Shown: positions 44,730-54,900 of the stretch, piece by piece | Numbering within the stretch: the stretch's first letter is position 1 | Layout of the letters: every line of letters starts with the position of its first letter | Source: JBBDMC01 sp963826055 | Lineage (GTDB): Bacteria > Pseudomonadota > Alphaproteobacteria > Rhizobiales > Kaistiaceae | NCBI GenBank assembly: GCA_963826055.1 | Contig: CAWGVO010000020.1 | Coordinates: forward strand, 9,153-73,152 | Direction: 5' to 3' | Length of the DNA: 64,000 bases | The notes under the pieces: generated by a model | The model's input: only the letters and a program-made list of their open reading frames with translations | Database searches by the model: none | What the model was told of the DNA's origin: nothing | Position numbers and translations under genes: made by a program

Positions 44730-45666
44730 ATGAGTCATCCGGCGGCGAGGGATCAGGCGCGGCATGCGCCATCGGACGGGCGGCCGGATGCGGTCACCTT
44801 CGCGGCCTTTTTGGCCGCGGCCGTGCTCGCCGGTACCAACCCGGTGGCCATCCGGCTCGGATACGCCGAACTCGCTCCGTTCTGGTGGGCGGCGGTGCGA
44901 TTTCTGATCGCCGCGCTCATCCTTTGCGGGGTGGTTGCGGTTCGTCGCCTTGCGCTGCCGCGCGGTCGCGCGCTCGTCGGCGCGGTCGTGTACGGCGGGC
45001 TGAACTTCGGCGTGGCGTTCGGCGCTTACCTACTACGCGTTGACCGAGGTTACCGCGGCCACCACGCAGGTGGTCCTGGCGCTGGTGCCGCTCCTCACCC
45101 TTATTCTGGCGGCGGTCCAGGGCATCGAGCGGTTCCGCTGGCAGGGTCTCGCCGGTGCGCTGGTGGCGGCCGCCGGCGTCTATCTCCTGTTCCGCGAGAG
45201 CGTTGGTGCTGCCTCCGTGGCGGCCCTGCTCGCTCTTGTCGGCGGGGCGATCGGGCTCGCCGAGGTCAATATCGTCGTCAAGAAGTTTCCGCCGGTTCAT
45301 CCGATGGTGCAGGCCGGCATCGGCATGGCGGTCGGCGGGCTGATGCAACTCGCGCTTTCGCTGATCGTCGGCGAGCCCTGGGTGGTTCCGCGCGAACCGG
45401 CGACGCTGCTCTCGCTCGTCTATCTGATCCTGATCGGCTCGATCGGCCTCTTCGTCCTTTACCTCGTCGTGCTCGGCCGCTGGACGGCGACCGGCGCGTC
45501 CTATTCGTGGCTGATTGCGCCGCTGGTCACGGTGGTCCTCGGTGTGGAGCTCCTCGGCGAGCCGGTCACGCCGTGGTTCGCGGTCGGCGGGGTGCTGGTA
45601 CTCGCCGGCGTCTACCTGGGTGCCTTTACGAACGCGGCAGGACCAGGAGCGCGCGGAAGTCGTTGA
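44730..45666 (+). CDS. EamA/DMT-family transporter, one frameshift
   Basis: Corrected length 311 residues with ten predicted membrane helices in two EamA repeats: FAAFLAAAVLAGTNPVAIRL opens the first and AALLALVGGAIGLAEVNIVV the second. Exporters or importers of metabolites such as amino acids or drugs. One extra C near 45032 (TACCTAC) breaks the frame before YYALTEVTAATTQVV. The 3' end overlaps the glycerate kinase gene on the other strand by 41 bases; the last few residues could be shorter in reality. Confidence 0.85.
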
Positions 45667-46934
45667 CGTTGGTGAGCGTCGGTCTGGTGACGACGAGGTC
45701 GCCGAGGGCGGCGAACGCCGGGTAGACGTCGTTGGCTCGCAGCCGCCCCGCCAGATCGAGGCCGGCCGCGCGGAGGCGGGCGAGCGTATCGGGGGTCACG
45801 ACCGCGCCGGCGTTGTCCTCGGTTCCGTCGATACCGTCGGTGTCGGCGGCCAGCGCGAAGATGCCGGCGGCGCCGTCGAGGCGGAGCGCCAGCCCGGCGA
45901 GGAATTCGAGGTTGCGGCCGCCCTTGCCGTGGCCCACCACAGTCACCGTCGTCTCGCCGCCTGAGAGGAGGACGCGCGGCGGCTCGTTCGGCCTGAGCTT
46001 CGCCTGCACGGCGAGTGCCTCCTCCGCCATCGCCGCGCCGACGTCGCGCGCCTCCCCCTCGATGGCATCGCCGAGGACCGTCGGCCGGGCGCCCGCCCCC
46101 CGCGCCTGTTCGGCGGCGGCGGCAAGGCTCGCGGCGGCCGAGGCGATGACGATGGTGCGGGCGTTGGCCAGCCGCGGGTCGCCGGGCTTCGGCGTTTCGT
46201 CCGCCGCAGCGGCGAGGTGGGCGGCGACTGCGGCCGGTGGTGTGATGCGGTATCGGGCGAGGATCGCGCGCGCATCGGCGTAGGTGGTGGGGTCGGCGAC
46301 CGTCGGCCCCGAAGCGATGGTGGCGGGGTCGTCGCCGGGAACGTCGGAGATGACGAGGCTCACCATCCGCGCCGGGTGGGCGGCGGCGGCGAGGCGGCCG
46401 CCCTTGATGGCGGAGACGTGCTTGCGGACCGTGTTCATGGCGGCGATGTCGGCGCCGGAGGCGAGCAGCGCGCGGTTCACCGCCTGCTGGTCGGCAAGCG
46501 AGACTCCATCGGGTGGCAGGGTAAGCAGCGCCGAGCCGCCGCCCGAGATCAGACAGAGGATCAGGTCGTCGGGCCCGGCCTCGCGCGCCAGCGCCATGAT
46601 GCGGCGGGCGGCGTCGATCCCGTTCTCATCCGGCACCGGGTGGGCGGCCTCCACCACTGTCTACCCGCCGGCACGGCACCGCGTGGCCGTAGCGGGTGAC
46701 GACGAGGCCGGAAAGCGGGCCGTCCCAATGGTCCTCCACGGCGCGCGCCATTGCCGCGGCCGCTTTGCCGGCGCCGATGACGATGGTGCGGCCTGTCGGT
46801 GACGGCGGCAGGTGCGCGGGGATGACGCGGGCCGGCAGCGCGGCGGCGACCGCGGCGTCGAACAGACGGCCAAGGAATGCAAGCTCGCCTCCGGCGAGAG
46901 GCGCCGGGGCGCCGGGTTGATCGGTTGCTGCCAT
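45626..46934 (-). CDS. Glycerate 2-kinase (MOFRL/TtuD family), one frameshift
   Basis: Corrected length 435 residues. TIVIGAGKAAAAMARAVEDH, VVEAAHPVPDENGIDAARR, LCLISGGGSALLTLPPDGV, SDVPGDDPATIASGPTVADP and the MOFRL part GHGKGGRNLEFLAGLALRLD are all family marks. Phosphorylates glycerate to 2-phosphoglycerate, joining tartronate or serine-cycle type routes to glycolysis. One extra A near 46664 separates the first 90 residues. Divergent from the xylulokinase gene. Confidence 0.88.
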
Positions 46935-46988
46935 GGCTACCCCAATCCGACAAAGCGATGGTAGGTTCAAGCCCTGGGGCAGGCGACA

Positions 46989-48494
46989 ATGAACTTCCTG
47001 GGCATCGATATCGGCACCTCGGCGGTGAAGGCCGTCCTGGTCGACGAGGGCGAAGGCGTCCTCGCCGAGGCGGCGGTGCCGATCGCAACGTCGCGACCGG
47101 AGCCCGGCCGCTCGGAGCAGGACCCGGACGAATGGTGGCGGGCGAGCGAGCGTGCCGTCGGCATGGTGCGTTCGCTGGCGAAGGCCGGCTTCGCCGAGGT
47201 CCGCGCCGTCGGGCTCTCCGGACAGATGCACGCCGCCCTGGTTCTCGACAAGTCCGACCGGCCGCTTCGCCCCGCGATCCTGTGGAACGACGGCCGCTCC
47301 GTAGCCGAATGCGCCGAGCTCGCCCAAGCGGTGCCCGACCTTGCCACCATCGCCGGCGTCGTGGCGATGCCGGGGTTCACCGCACCCAAGCTGCTCTGGC
47401 TGAAGCGCCACGAACCGGAGACGTTCGCACGCATCTGCACCGTGTTCGCGGCCAAGGACTACATCCGCCTGCGTCTCACCGGCGAGTTCGCCACCGACAT
47501 GGCCGATGCCGCCGGCATGCTGATGCTGGACGAGGCGGCGCGCGCCTGGTCGGCGAAGATCGTGGCGGCGAGCGGCATCGACGAGGACGTGCTGCCGAAG
47601 CCGCTGGAGGGGCCGACGTGGTCGGGCATGCTGAGGCCCGAGGTCCTTGCCGAGTGGGGCATCGGCCATCAGGTGGTGGTCGCCGCCGGTGCCGGCGATG
47701 TCGCCGCCGGGGCCATCGGCATCGGCGCCATCAACGACGGCGACCAGTTCATCTCGCTCGGTACCTCGGCGCAGATCTTCGTCGCGCGCGACCGCTATCA
47801 GCCGAAGCCGGGAACGCTGCTCCATACCTTCGCCCACGGGGTGCCCCAACGCTGGTTCGAGATGGCGGCGCTGCTCAACGGCGCGGCGTGTCTCGAGTGG
47901 CTGGGGCGCGTCCTCGGCGAAAGCGATGTCGGGGCGCTCATCGCCCGCGTCGAGCAGGGTGGCGCGGGGCCGTCGCCGGTGACCTTCCTGCCCTATCTCG
48001 CCGGTGAGCGCTCGCCGCTCAACGACCCGGATGCGCGCGGCGTCTTCGCCGGGCTCGATGCCGCCAGCGGCGCCGACGACCTCATCCGGGCGGTGCTCGA
48101 CGGCGTCGCGCTGGCGCTCCGCGATGCGGCATCCGAGTTCGGCGAGGCTTTCGATGGCGCCCCCATCGCCATGATCGGCGGTGGCGCCAGGAGCGCGTTG
48201 TGGATGCGGGTGGTGGCGAACGCCCTCGGCCGCCCGCTCCTGAAGCTCGCCGGCGCCGACAGCGGCCCGGCGTTCGGTGCGGCCCGGCTTGCGCGCATCG
48301 CGGCGAGCGGTGAAACGGTGGCCGCCGTTGCCGGCCAGCCGCGGATCGTGGAGATCGTCGATCCTGATCCGGTCGGCAGGTCGACCCAATACGGCGAGCG
48401 GCTCGAGCGCTTCCGCGCCCTCTACCGCTCCCTCAGGCAGGTACGGACATCTCGCGCAGCCACGGCGGATTGGCCCCGGCGCGCGAAACGGTGA
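46989..48494 (+). CDS. xylB: Xylulokinase
   Basis: 501 residues. FGGY-family kinase: FLGIDIGTSAVKAVLVDEG, VGLSGQMHAALVLDKSDR, RPAILWNDGRSVAECAEL, PGFTAPKLLWLKRHEP and FISLGTSAQIFVARDRYQP fit xylulokinases; GGGARSALWMRVVANALGRP completes the ATP site. Converts D-xylulose to xylulose 5-phosphate. The family normally ends near ALYRSLRQ; the last 20 residues run over the convergent PfkB-kinase gene, so the true stop may have been lost to an indel. No xylose isomerase or transporter is in the window. Confidence 0.9.
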   Translation: MNFLGIDIGTSAVKAVLVDEGEGVLAEAAVPIATSRPEPGRSEQDPDEWWRASERAVGMVRSLAKAGFAEVRAVGLSGQMHAALVLDKSDRPLRPAILWNDGRSVAECAELAQAVPDLATIAGVVAMPGFTAPKLLWLKRHEPETFARICTVFAAKDYIRLRLTGEFATDMADAAGMLMLDEAARAWSAKIVAASGIDEDVLPKPLEGPTWSGMLRPEVLAEWGIGHQVVVAAGAGDVAAGAIGIGAINDGDQFISLGTSAQIFVARDRYQPKPGTLLHTFAHGVPQRWFEMAALLNGAACLEWLGRVLGESDVGALIARVEQGGAGPSPVTFLPYLAGERSPLNDPDARGVFAGLDAASGADDLIRAVLDGVALALRDAASEFGEAFDGAPIAMIGGGARSALWMRVVANALGRPLLKLAGADSGPAFGAARLARIAASGETVAAVAGQPRIVEIVDPDPVGRSTQYGERLERFRALYRSLRQVRTSRAATADWPRRAKR

Positions 48495-49369
48495 TCGCCG
48501 CGGCCCTGGTGGCGAAGCCGAGCGCGTCGGCGAGCGTCGCCCGATCGAGGCCGGCGATGCCCCGCTTGGTGAGCAGTTTCTTCTGTTCAAGGCGGGCGAG
48601 AAGGGCGGCGGTGAAGGTGTCGCCCGCGCCGACCGTGTCGACGACCTTGCCGGCGACGGCGGGCACGCTCACCGACACGCCGCCCTTGGTCAGCGCCTCG
48701 GCGCCCGCGCGCCCCCTTGGTCAGCACCACCAGACGGGTGCCGTGGCGGAGCCAGCGGTTGGCGACATCGGCGAAGGGGGTGTCCGGCGCGAGCCACGCG
48801 AGATCGTCTTCGCTGAGGCGCACGATATCGCTCATCGCCGCCATGCGGTTCAGTCGCGCCACATAGCCGTCGCGGTTCTTGATCAGGCTGGGGCGGATGT
48901 TGGGGTCGAGCGAGATTGCGCAATCGCGTTGCTCGCGCTGCATCAGCGTCTCGAGGGCTGAGCCGCACGGTTCCTCGGCGAGGCTGAAGGAGCCGAAGTG
49001 GAGGGCGGTTACGGTCTTGGGGAATGCCGGCAGGTCGTTGTCGGTGAGCATCCGCCCGGCCGAGCCCTCGTCGAAGAAGGCATAGCGTGCCTCACCGCCG
49101 GTAAGGTCGGCGAAGGCGAGCGTCGACGGCCGCTCACTCACCTCGGCGAATTCGGTGTCGACGCCGCTCGCCGCGAGCGCGTCGGTGAGCATGGCGCCGA
49201 AGAAGTCGGTGGAGAGGCCGCCGAAGAAGCCGGCCGAAACCGACAGCCGGCCGAGCGCAATGGCGACGTTGAACGGCGAGCCGCCGGGGAAGGGCTGGTA
49301 GACGGCGGCGCCGTCGGCTCCGCGGCGCGGCAGCAAATCGATCAGCGCTTCGCCGCACGAGATGATCAT
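48433..49369 (-). CDS. PfkB-family sugar kinase (fructokinase type), one frameshift
   Basis: Corrected length 311 residues. IISCGEALIDLLPRRGADGA, PGGSPFNVAIALGRLSVSAG, ISLDPNIRPSLIKN and the C-terminal GAGDTFTAALLARLEQKKLL with the catalytic Asp. The N-terminal GEALID/GGSPFNVA pattern is fructokinase-like. One extra base near 48708 in a G/C run separates LTKG from AGAEALTKGG. Convergent with and overlapping xylB by 62 bases. Confidence 0.88.
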
Positions 49370-49715
49370 GGCGACCGCTTATAGCGGTTCGGCCGCTGTC
49401 CGGCGAGCGGGTGCCACGAACTGGGGCGTCGCGGTGGCCCGGCTCCGATCGCGGCTTATGGCAAACGAATGGCTAATATTAACTTTAAAGCTCTCAGCAA
49501 TGATTAGGCGTGACGCGATTTGGATGTCGTCTCTGCTCGTCGATCGGCCTAATCTTCCATGGTTAACGTTTGTCATCCCCTGATGAATATTTACGATGCG
49601 ATTCATTTAACTTTGTAATCAACTGCCGCGCTTTGTACGGTTTCGCTGCTCCTGGCAGCGGCCCGCGGGGTCGGCCAGCCGGGAGAACCGATCGCTCCTG
49701 CGACGGACAAGTGGA
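49370..49715. promoter_or_regulatory. A+T-rich intergenic control region
   Basis: About 345 bases without a gene, distinctly richer in A+T than its surroundings. Contains ATGGTTAA (inverted TTAACCAT) at 49559-49566 and several TTAA-type clusters (GCTAATATTAACTTTAAAG near 49471). Likely promoter of the AMP-binding/deacetylase pair, possibly under CtrA. Confidence 0.4.
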
Positions 49716-50558
49716 ATGCGGCTGGAACAGTTCTTGGGCCAAAGCGCCGGTCGGCTCGGGCAGAATGCCGCGATTGCCGTCGGCGACTCGCGTCACTCCT
49801 ACGCCGAGCTCGACCACAAGTCGCGCCGGCTGGCGGCTGCCTTGGTCGACCACGGCGTCAGGTCCGGCGACCGCGTCGTCCTGTTCATGGACAACAGCTT
49901 CGAGGCGGTGGTCGCGATCTTCGCCGTGCTCGCCGCGGGCGGCGTGGTCACGCCGGTCGACCCGGCCGGCGGCGCCGAGATGCTTGCCTACGTCATCGAC
50001 GACAGCGGTGCGCGCGCCGTCGTGACCCAGGCGCGCCTGGCCTCGATGGCGGCCGACGCGATGCGCGATGCCCCATCCGTTCGGATGGTGGTGCTCGCCG
50101 GCGGCGATCGCGCCGGTGGCGGCGACACCTGTCTCAGCTTCGAGGACGTGGTCGGCCGCGCCGGCCCGATTCCCTCGTTGCCGCCGGCCGGCGGTGTCGA
50201 CCAGCCCGCGCTCGTCGCCTACGCGTCGGCGCCGCCTGGCCTTGTCGAGCCTTCGCTCGTCAGCCATCGCGAGATCGCCGATGCGATCGGCGACGCGGTG
50301 CCGCCGCGCGAGGGCGGCGACGACGCGGTGTTGCTGCGGACCCCGTCGATCGCCACCGCGCCCAGCCTCGTGCGTCGTGATGGCCGTGATCAAGGCCGGC
50401 GCCACGCTGGTGCTGGAGCGCCGCGTTGCGCGCGACCGCGAAAGGCGAGGTCGGTCGGCGGGCTGGCGCCGGTGGTGCCGGGGCGGCTGGAGGCGACCGG
50501 GCGGCTGGCGAAATGGCGCCGCCGCAAAGGGCAGGGAACGCGGCCGTGGTGGGTCTGA
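49716..50558 (+). CDS. Truncated AMP-binding (ANL) protein without P-loop, three frameshifts
   Basis: Corrected length 279 residues. The N-terminal half of an acyl-CoA synthetase/adenylation domain is plain: HSYAELDHKSRRLAAALVDH, SGDRVVLFMDNSFEAVVAIF and AAGGVVTPVDPAGGAEMLAY. Where active enzymes have the phosphate-binding TSGSTG-x-PKG, this one has ASAPPGLVEPSLVSHREIAD, and the adenylate-binding and C-terminal domains are missing; it ends in a basic tail. Three +1 breaks lie between 50380 and 50470. Either a non-catalytic scaffold tied to the deacetylase or a decaying gene. Its corrected stop overlaps the deacetylase start. Confidence 0.65.
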   Translation: MRLEQFLGQSAGRLGQNAAIAVGDSRHSYAELDHKSRRLAAALVDHGVRSGDRVVLFMDNSFEAVVAIFAVLAAGGVVTPVDPAGGAEMLAYVIDDSGARAVVTQARLASMAADAMRDAPSVRMVVLAGGDRAGGGDTCLSFEDVVGRAGPIPSLPPAGGVDQPALVAYASAPPGLVEPSLVSHREIADAIGDAVPPREGGDDAVLLRTPSIATAPSLVRRDGRDQGRRHAGAGAPRCARPRKARSVGGLAPVVPGRLEATGRLAKWRRRKGQGTRPWWV

Positions 50559-51607
50559 AGAAGGCGGCGATCTCGGCCGGCCTGGAAACGCTCTATTTCA
50601 GCGGCACGCACCGCATCGCCCAGACGTTTCTCGGCGGCGTCGGGGCGATTCTGATGTTTCATCACGTGCGGCCGCCGCGGCGAAGGAGCCTTCCAGCCGA
50701 ACCGCATCCTCGAGATCACGCCCGCCTTCCTCGACGAGGTGCTGGGCGCGCTGGCCGAGGCAAACGTCGACATCGTGTCGATGGACGAGGCCCATCGCCG
50801 CCTCGTCGCGCGGCGATCGTTCGCGCCGCTTCGTCGTGCTCACCTTCGACGACGGCTACCGCGACAATCTCAACTTCGCCTGGCCGGTGCTGGCGCGCCA
50901 CCAGGTGCCGTTCGTCTGGTACATCGCGTCGGCGTTCGCCGATGGCGCCGGCGAACTCTGGTGGCTGACCCTGGAGCAGGCGATCGCTGACAACGACCGC
51001 GTCACGGTGGTGTTCGACGGCGTCGAGCACGCCTATGACTGCGCCGAGCGTGGAAGCCAAGAACGAAGCCTTCGACGCCATCTACTGGCGGCTGCGGGCG
51101 CTGCCCGACGAAGCGGAGCTGCGCGCGGTGGTGCGCCGGCTCGCCGCCGACTACGGCATCGACATGGCGGCGGAGTGCCGGCGCCAGTGCATGAACTGGA
51201 GCGAGCTGGCCTCGCTCGTCGAACACCCCCTCGTCACCATCGGCGCCCACACCGTCGACCACGTCATGCTGGCCAAGGTGTCGGCGGCCAACGTTCGCGG
51301 TCAGATGGTCAACAGCGTCAGCGCCATCGAGAAGAAGCTCGGCGTCAGGCCCGAGCATTTCGCCTATCCGGTGGGCGGCCACGCCGACGCCGGCCCGCGC
51401 GAGTTCGCCATCGCCGCCGAGGTCGGCTTCAAGACCGCGGTCACCACGCGGCCGGGCGTTCTCTTCGCCGAGCACGCCGGGCACCTGACGGCGCTGCCGC
51501 GCATCTCGATCAACGGCGAGTTCCAGCGCCTGCGCTACCTCGAGGTGCTTCTGTCCGGCGCCGCCACGGCGCTGTGGAACGGGTTCCGCAAGGTGGACGC
51601 CGCCTAG
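50546..51607 (+). CDS. Polysaccharide deacetylase (CE4/NodB fold), paralogue 2, three frameshifts
   Basis: Corrected length 352 residues from a GTG at 50546 (or 50549). AILMFHHVRPP, FQPNRILEITPAFLDEVLGA, NodB motif 1 FVVLTFDDGYRDNLNFAWPV, ADGAGELWWLTLEQAIADND, CMNWSELASL, metal His in TIGAHTVDHVMLAKV and RPEHFAYPVGGHA. Close to the deacetylase at 28538-29603 along its whole length, including the cysteines around the E/D-R-x-C-M-N-W segment. Extra bases near 50680, 50820 and 51050. Three breaks in 400 bases could mean true decay, but all catalytic motifs survive. Confidence 0.78.
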
Positions 51608-51610
51608 GTC

Positions 51611-51796
51611 CTAGCGCTCCGAGAACGGTACGCCGCCCTTGGCCTTGTTGATCTTGGGCGCCTCGACGATCTGCACCGTCACCACCTCCGGCTTGACGCC
51701 GAAGTGCTCGACCATCGCCTCGGTCAGCCCCTTCATCAGGGCCTTCTTCTGCTCCGGCGTGCGCCCCTCGGCGCAGTAGACGATTACTTCCGGCAT
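51611..51796 (-). CDS. 4-Oxalocrotonate tautomerase family protein
   Basis: 61 residues beginning M-PEVIVYCAEGRTPEQKKAL, so that Pro becomes the catalytic N-terminal residue after Met removal; VTVQIVEAPKINKAKGGVPF completes the fold. Small hexameric tautomerase of unsaturated keto acids. The start at 51796 was chosen because it exposes the Pro; GGAGG-type sequence precedes it. Convergent with the deacetylase, divergent from pyruvate carboxylase. Confidence 0.9.
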   Translation of the reverse strand: MPEVIVYCAEGRTPEQKKALMKGLTEAMVEHFGVKPEVVTVQIVEAPKINKAKGGVPFSER

Positions 51797-51930
51797 CGGT
51801 TCCCTCCGTTGGCGGGCGTCTCCACGCGCCGCTCTCGTGCCACCCCGTTCGCACTTGCACAAGGCCTTCTCGCAACCGCACAATCCGGCTAAGTATAAGG
51901 CTTGTCCGCCGTTTCCGCCGGAGTGAGCCT

Positions 51931-54900
51931 TTGCCCATCCGCAAGATCCTCGTCGCCAACCGGTCGGAAATCGCCATCCGCGTCTTCCGCGCCGCCAACG
52001 AGCTCGGCATCGCCACCGTGGCGGTGTTCGCCGAGGAGGACAAGCTCGCCCTCCACCGCTTCAAGGCGGACGAGGCCTACCAGATCGGCAAGGGCCTCGG
52101 CCCCATCGCCGCCTATCTCGACATCGGCGAGGTGATCCGCGTTGCCCGAGAGGCGCGGGCGGACGCGATCCACCCGGGCTACGGCCTTCTGTCGGAGAAC
52201 CCGGATTTCGCCGCGGCGTGCGCGGAGGCGGGCATCGTCTTCATCGGGCCGTCGCCGGAGACGATGCGCAAGCTCGGCAACAAGGTCACCGCGCGCGAAC
52301 TCGCCGAGTCGGTCGGCGTGCCGGTGATGCCGGCGAGCGAACCGCTTCCCGACGACGTCGACGCCGCCGCCGCCGTCGCGGCGGAGATAGGCTATCCGCT
52401 GATGCTGAAGGCGTCGTGGGGCGGGGGAGGGCGCGGCATGCGGGTGCTCTCCGGCGAGGAGGACCTGCGGCGCGGGCTCACCCCGGCGCGGCGTGAGGCG
52501 AAGGCCGCCTTCGGCCGCGACGAGGTCTATCTGGAAAAGCTGGTGGAGCGTGCCCGCCATGTGGAGGTGCAGGTGCTCGCCGACCGCCACGGTTCCATCG
52601 TCCATCTGTTCGAGCGCGACTGCACCGTCCAGCGCCGCCACCAGAAGGTGGTCGAGCGGGCGCCGGCGCCGTATCTCGACGAGGAGCGGCGGGCGGAGAT
52701 CTGCCGCCACGCGGTCGCCATCGCCAATGCCGCCGGCTATGCCGGTGCCGGTACCGTCGAGTTCCTGCAGGACGCCGACACCGGCCGCTTCTATTTCATC
52801 GAGGTCAATCCGCGCATCCAGGTCGAGCACACCGTCACCGAGGAGGTGACCGGCATCGACATCGTCAAGGCGCAGATCCGCATCGCGGAGGGCGCGGCCA
52901 TCGGCGACCCCGATTGCGGTGTGCCGCGTCAGGGCGAGATCCGGCTGAACGGCCACGCGCTCCAGTGCCGGATCACAACGGAAGACCCCGAGCAGAACTT
53001 CATCCCCGACTACGGCCGCATCACCGCCTACCGCGGCGCCACCGGCTTCGGCATCCGGCTCGACGGCGGCACCGCCTATTCCGGCGCGGTGATCACGCGC
53101 TTCTACGATCCGCTGCTGGAAAAAGTCACCGCCTGGGCGCCACGGCCGCAGGAGGCGATCGCGCGCATGGACCGGGCGCTGCGCGAATTCCGCATCCGCG
53201 GGGTGGCGACCAACCTGGCGTTTCTCGAGAACGTCATCGGCCATCCGAAGTTCCGCGACGCCAGCTACACCACCCGCTTCATCGACGAGACGCCGGTTCT
53301 GTTCGAGGCGATCAGTCGCCGCGACCGTGCCACCAAGCTCCTCACCTATGTTGCCGATGTCACCGTTAACGGTCATCCCGATACCCGCGGCCGCGCTCTG
53401 CCGCCGGACCCCGCGCCCGAGATCGTAGCCCCGCGTTTCAATGGCGTGCCACCGCCCGGTGCGAAGCAGCGTCTCGACGCGGAGGGGCCCGAAGCTTTTG
53501 CCCGCTGGATGCGCGCCGAGAAGCGCGCCCTCGTCACCGATACCACCATGCGCGATGCCCACCAGTCGCTGCTCGCCACCCGCATGCGCACCCACGACCT
53601 GGTGGCGGTCGCCGGCGCCTACGCAACGGGGCTGCCTCAGCTCCTGTCGCTGGAATGCTGGGGCGGGGCGACGTTCGACGTCGCCATGCGCTTCCTCGCC
53701 GAAGACCCGTGGGCGCGGCTCGCCGAAATCCGTGAGCGCGCGCCCAACATCCTGTTGCAGATGCTGCTCCGCGGCTCCAACGCCGTCGGCTACACCAACT
53801 ATCCGGACAACGTCGTCCGCTTCTTCGTGAGGCAGGCGGCCGCGGCCGGCATCGACCTCTTCCGCGTGTTCGACTGCCTGAACTGGGTGGAGAACATGCG
53901 CGTGTCGATGGACGCGGTGGTGGAGGCGGGCAAGCTCTGCGAGGGGGCGATCTGCTACACCGGCGATATCCTCGATCCCGACCGGGCCAAATACGACCTC
54001 AAGTATTACGTCGGCCTCGCCCGCGAGCTGGAGAAGGCGGGCGCCCACATCATCGGCATCAAGGACATGGCGGGCCTCCTGAAGCCGGCGGCGGCGACGA
54101 AGCTCATCGCCACGCTGCGCGTGGAGACCGGCCTTCCCATCCATTTCCACACCCACGACACCTCCGGCATCTCGGCCGCTTCAGTGCTTGCCGCCGTGGA
54201 AGCCGGCGCCGACGCCTTTGATGCCGCGATCGATTCCATGTCGGGCCTGACCTCGCAGCCGTGCCTCGGCTCGCTGGTGGAGGCGCTCGGGCGCACTGAC
54301 CGCGACACCGGGCTCGACCGGCAAGCAATCCGCCAGATCTCGTTCTACTTCGAGGCGGTGCGTGCCCGGTACCGCGCCTTCGAGTCCGATCTCCGCTTCG
54401 GTGCTTCGGAGGTCTATCTCCACGAGATGCCGGGTGGCCAGTTCACCAACCTCAAGGAGCAGGCGCGTTCACTGGGCCTCGAGGCGCGCTGGCACGAGGT
54501 CGCGCGCGCCTACGCCGACGTCAACATGCTGTTCGGCGACATCGTCAAGGTGACGCCGTCATCGAAGGTCGTCGGCGATCTCGCGCTGATGATGGTCGCC
54601 TCCGACCTGACGCCCGCGGACATCATCGATCCCGACAAGGACATCGCCTTCCCCGAGTCGGTCGTGCAGATGATGCGCGGCGACCTCGGCCAGCCGCCGG
54701 GCGGGTGGCCGGAGGCGCTGCAGAAGAAGGTGCTGAAGGGCGCCACGCCCGTCACCGTGCGGCCGGGCTCGCTCATTCCGCCCGCTGATCTCGAAGCGGA
54801 GCGCGCCGCCGCTGCGGAAAAGACCGGCGGTGCCGTCGACGATCGCGCGCTCGCCTCCTACCTCATGTACCCCAAGGTCTACGTCGACTTCGCCAGGGCC

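Noticed and set aside
46626..48590. 654-codon minus-strand frame covering the xylulokinase gene
   Set aside because: Only its last 103 codons are real (N-terminus of glycerate 2-kinase from 46934); the rest is antisense to xylB.
51889..54156. 755-codon open frame antisense to pyruvate carboxylase
   Set aside because: Shadow of a GC-rich gene: the sense strand has perfect biotin carboxylase and carboxyltransferase motifs, the antisense product is Arg/Asp/His-rich without any family signature.
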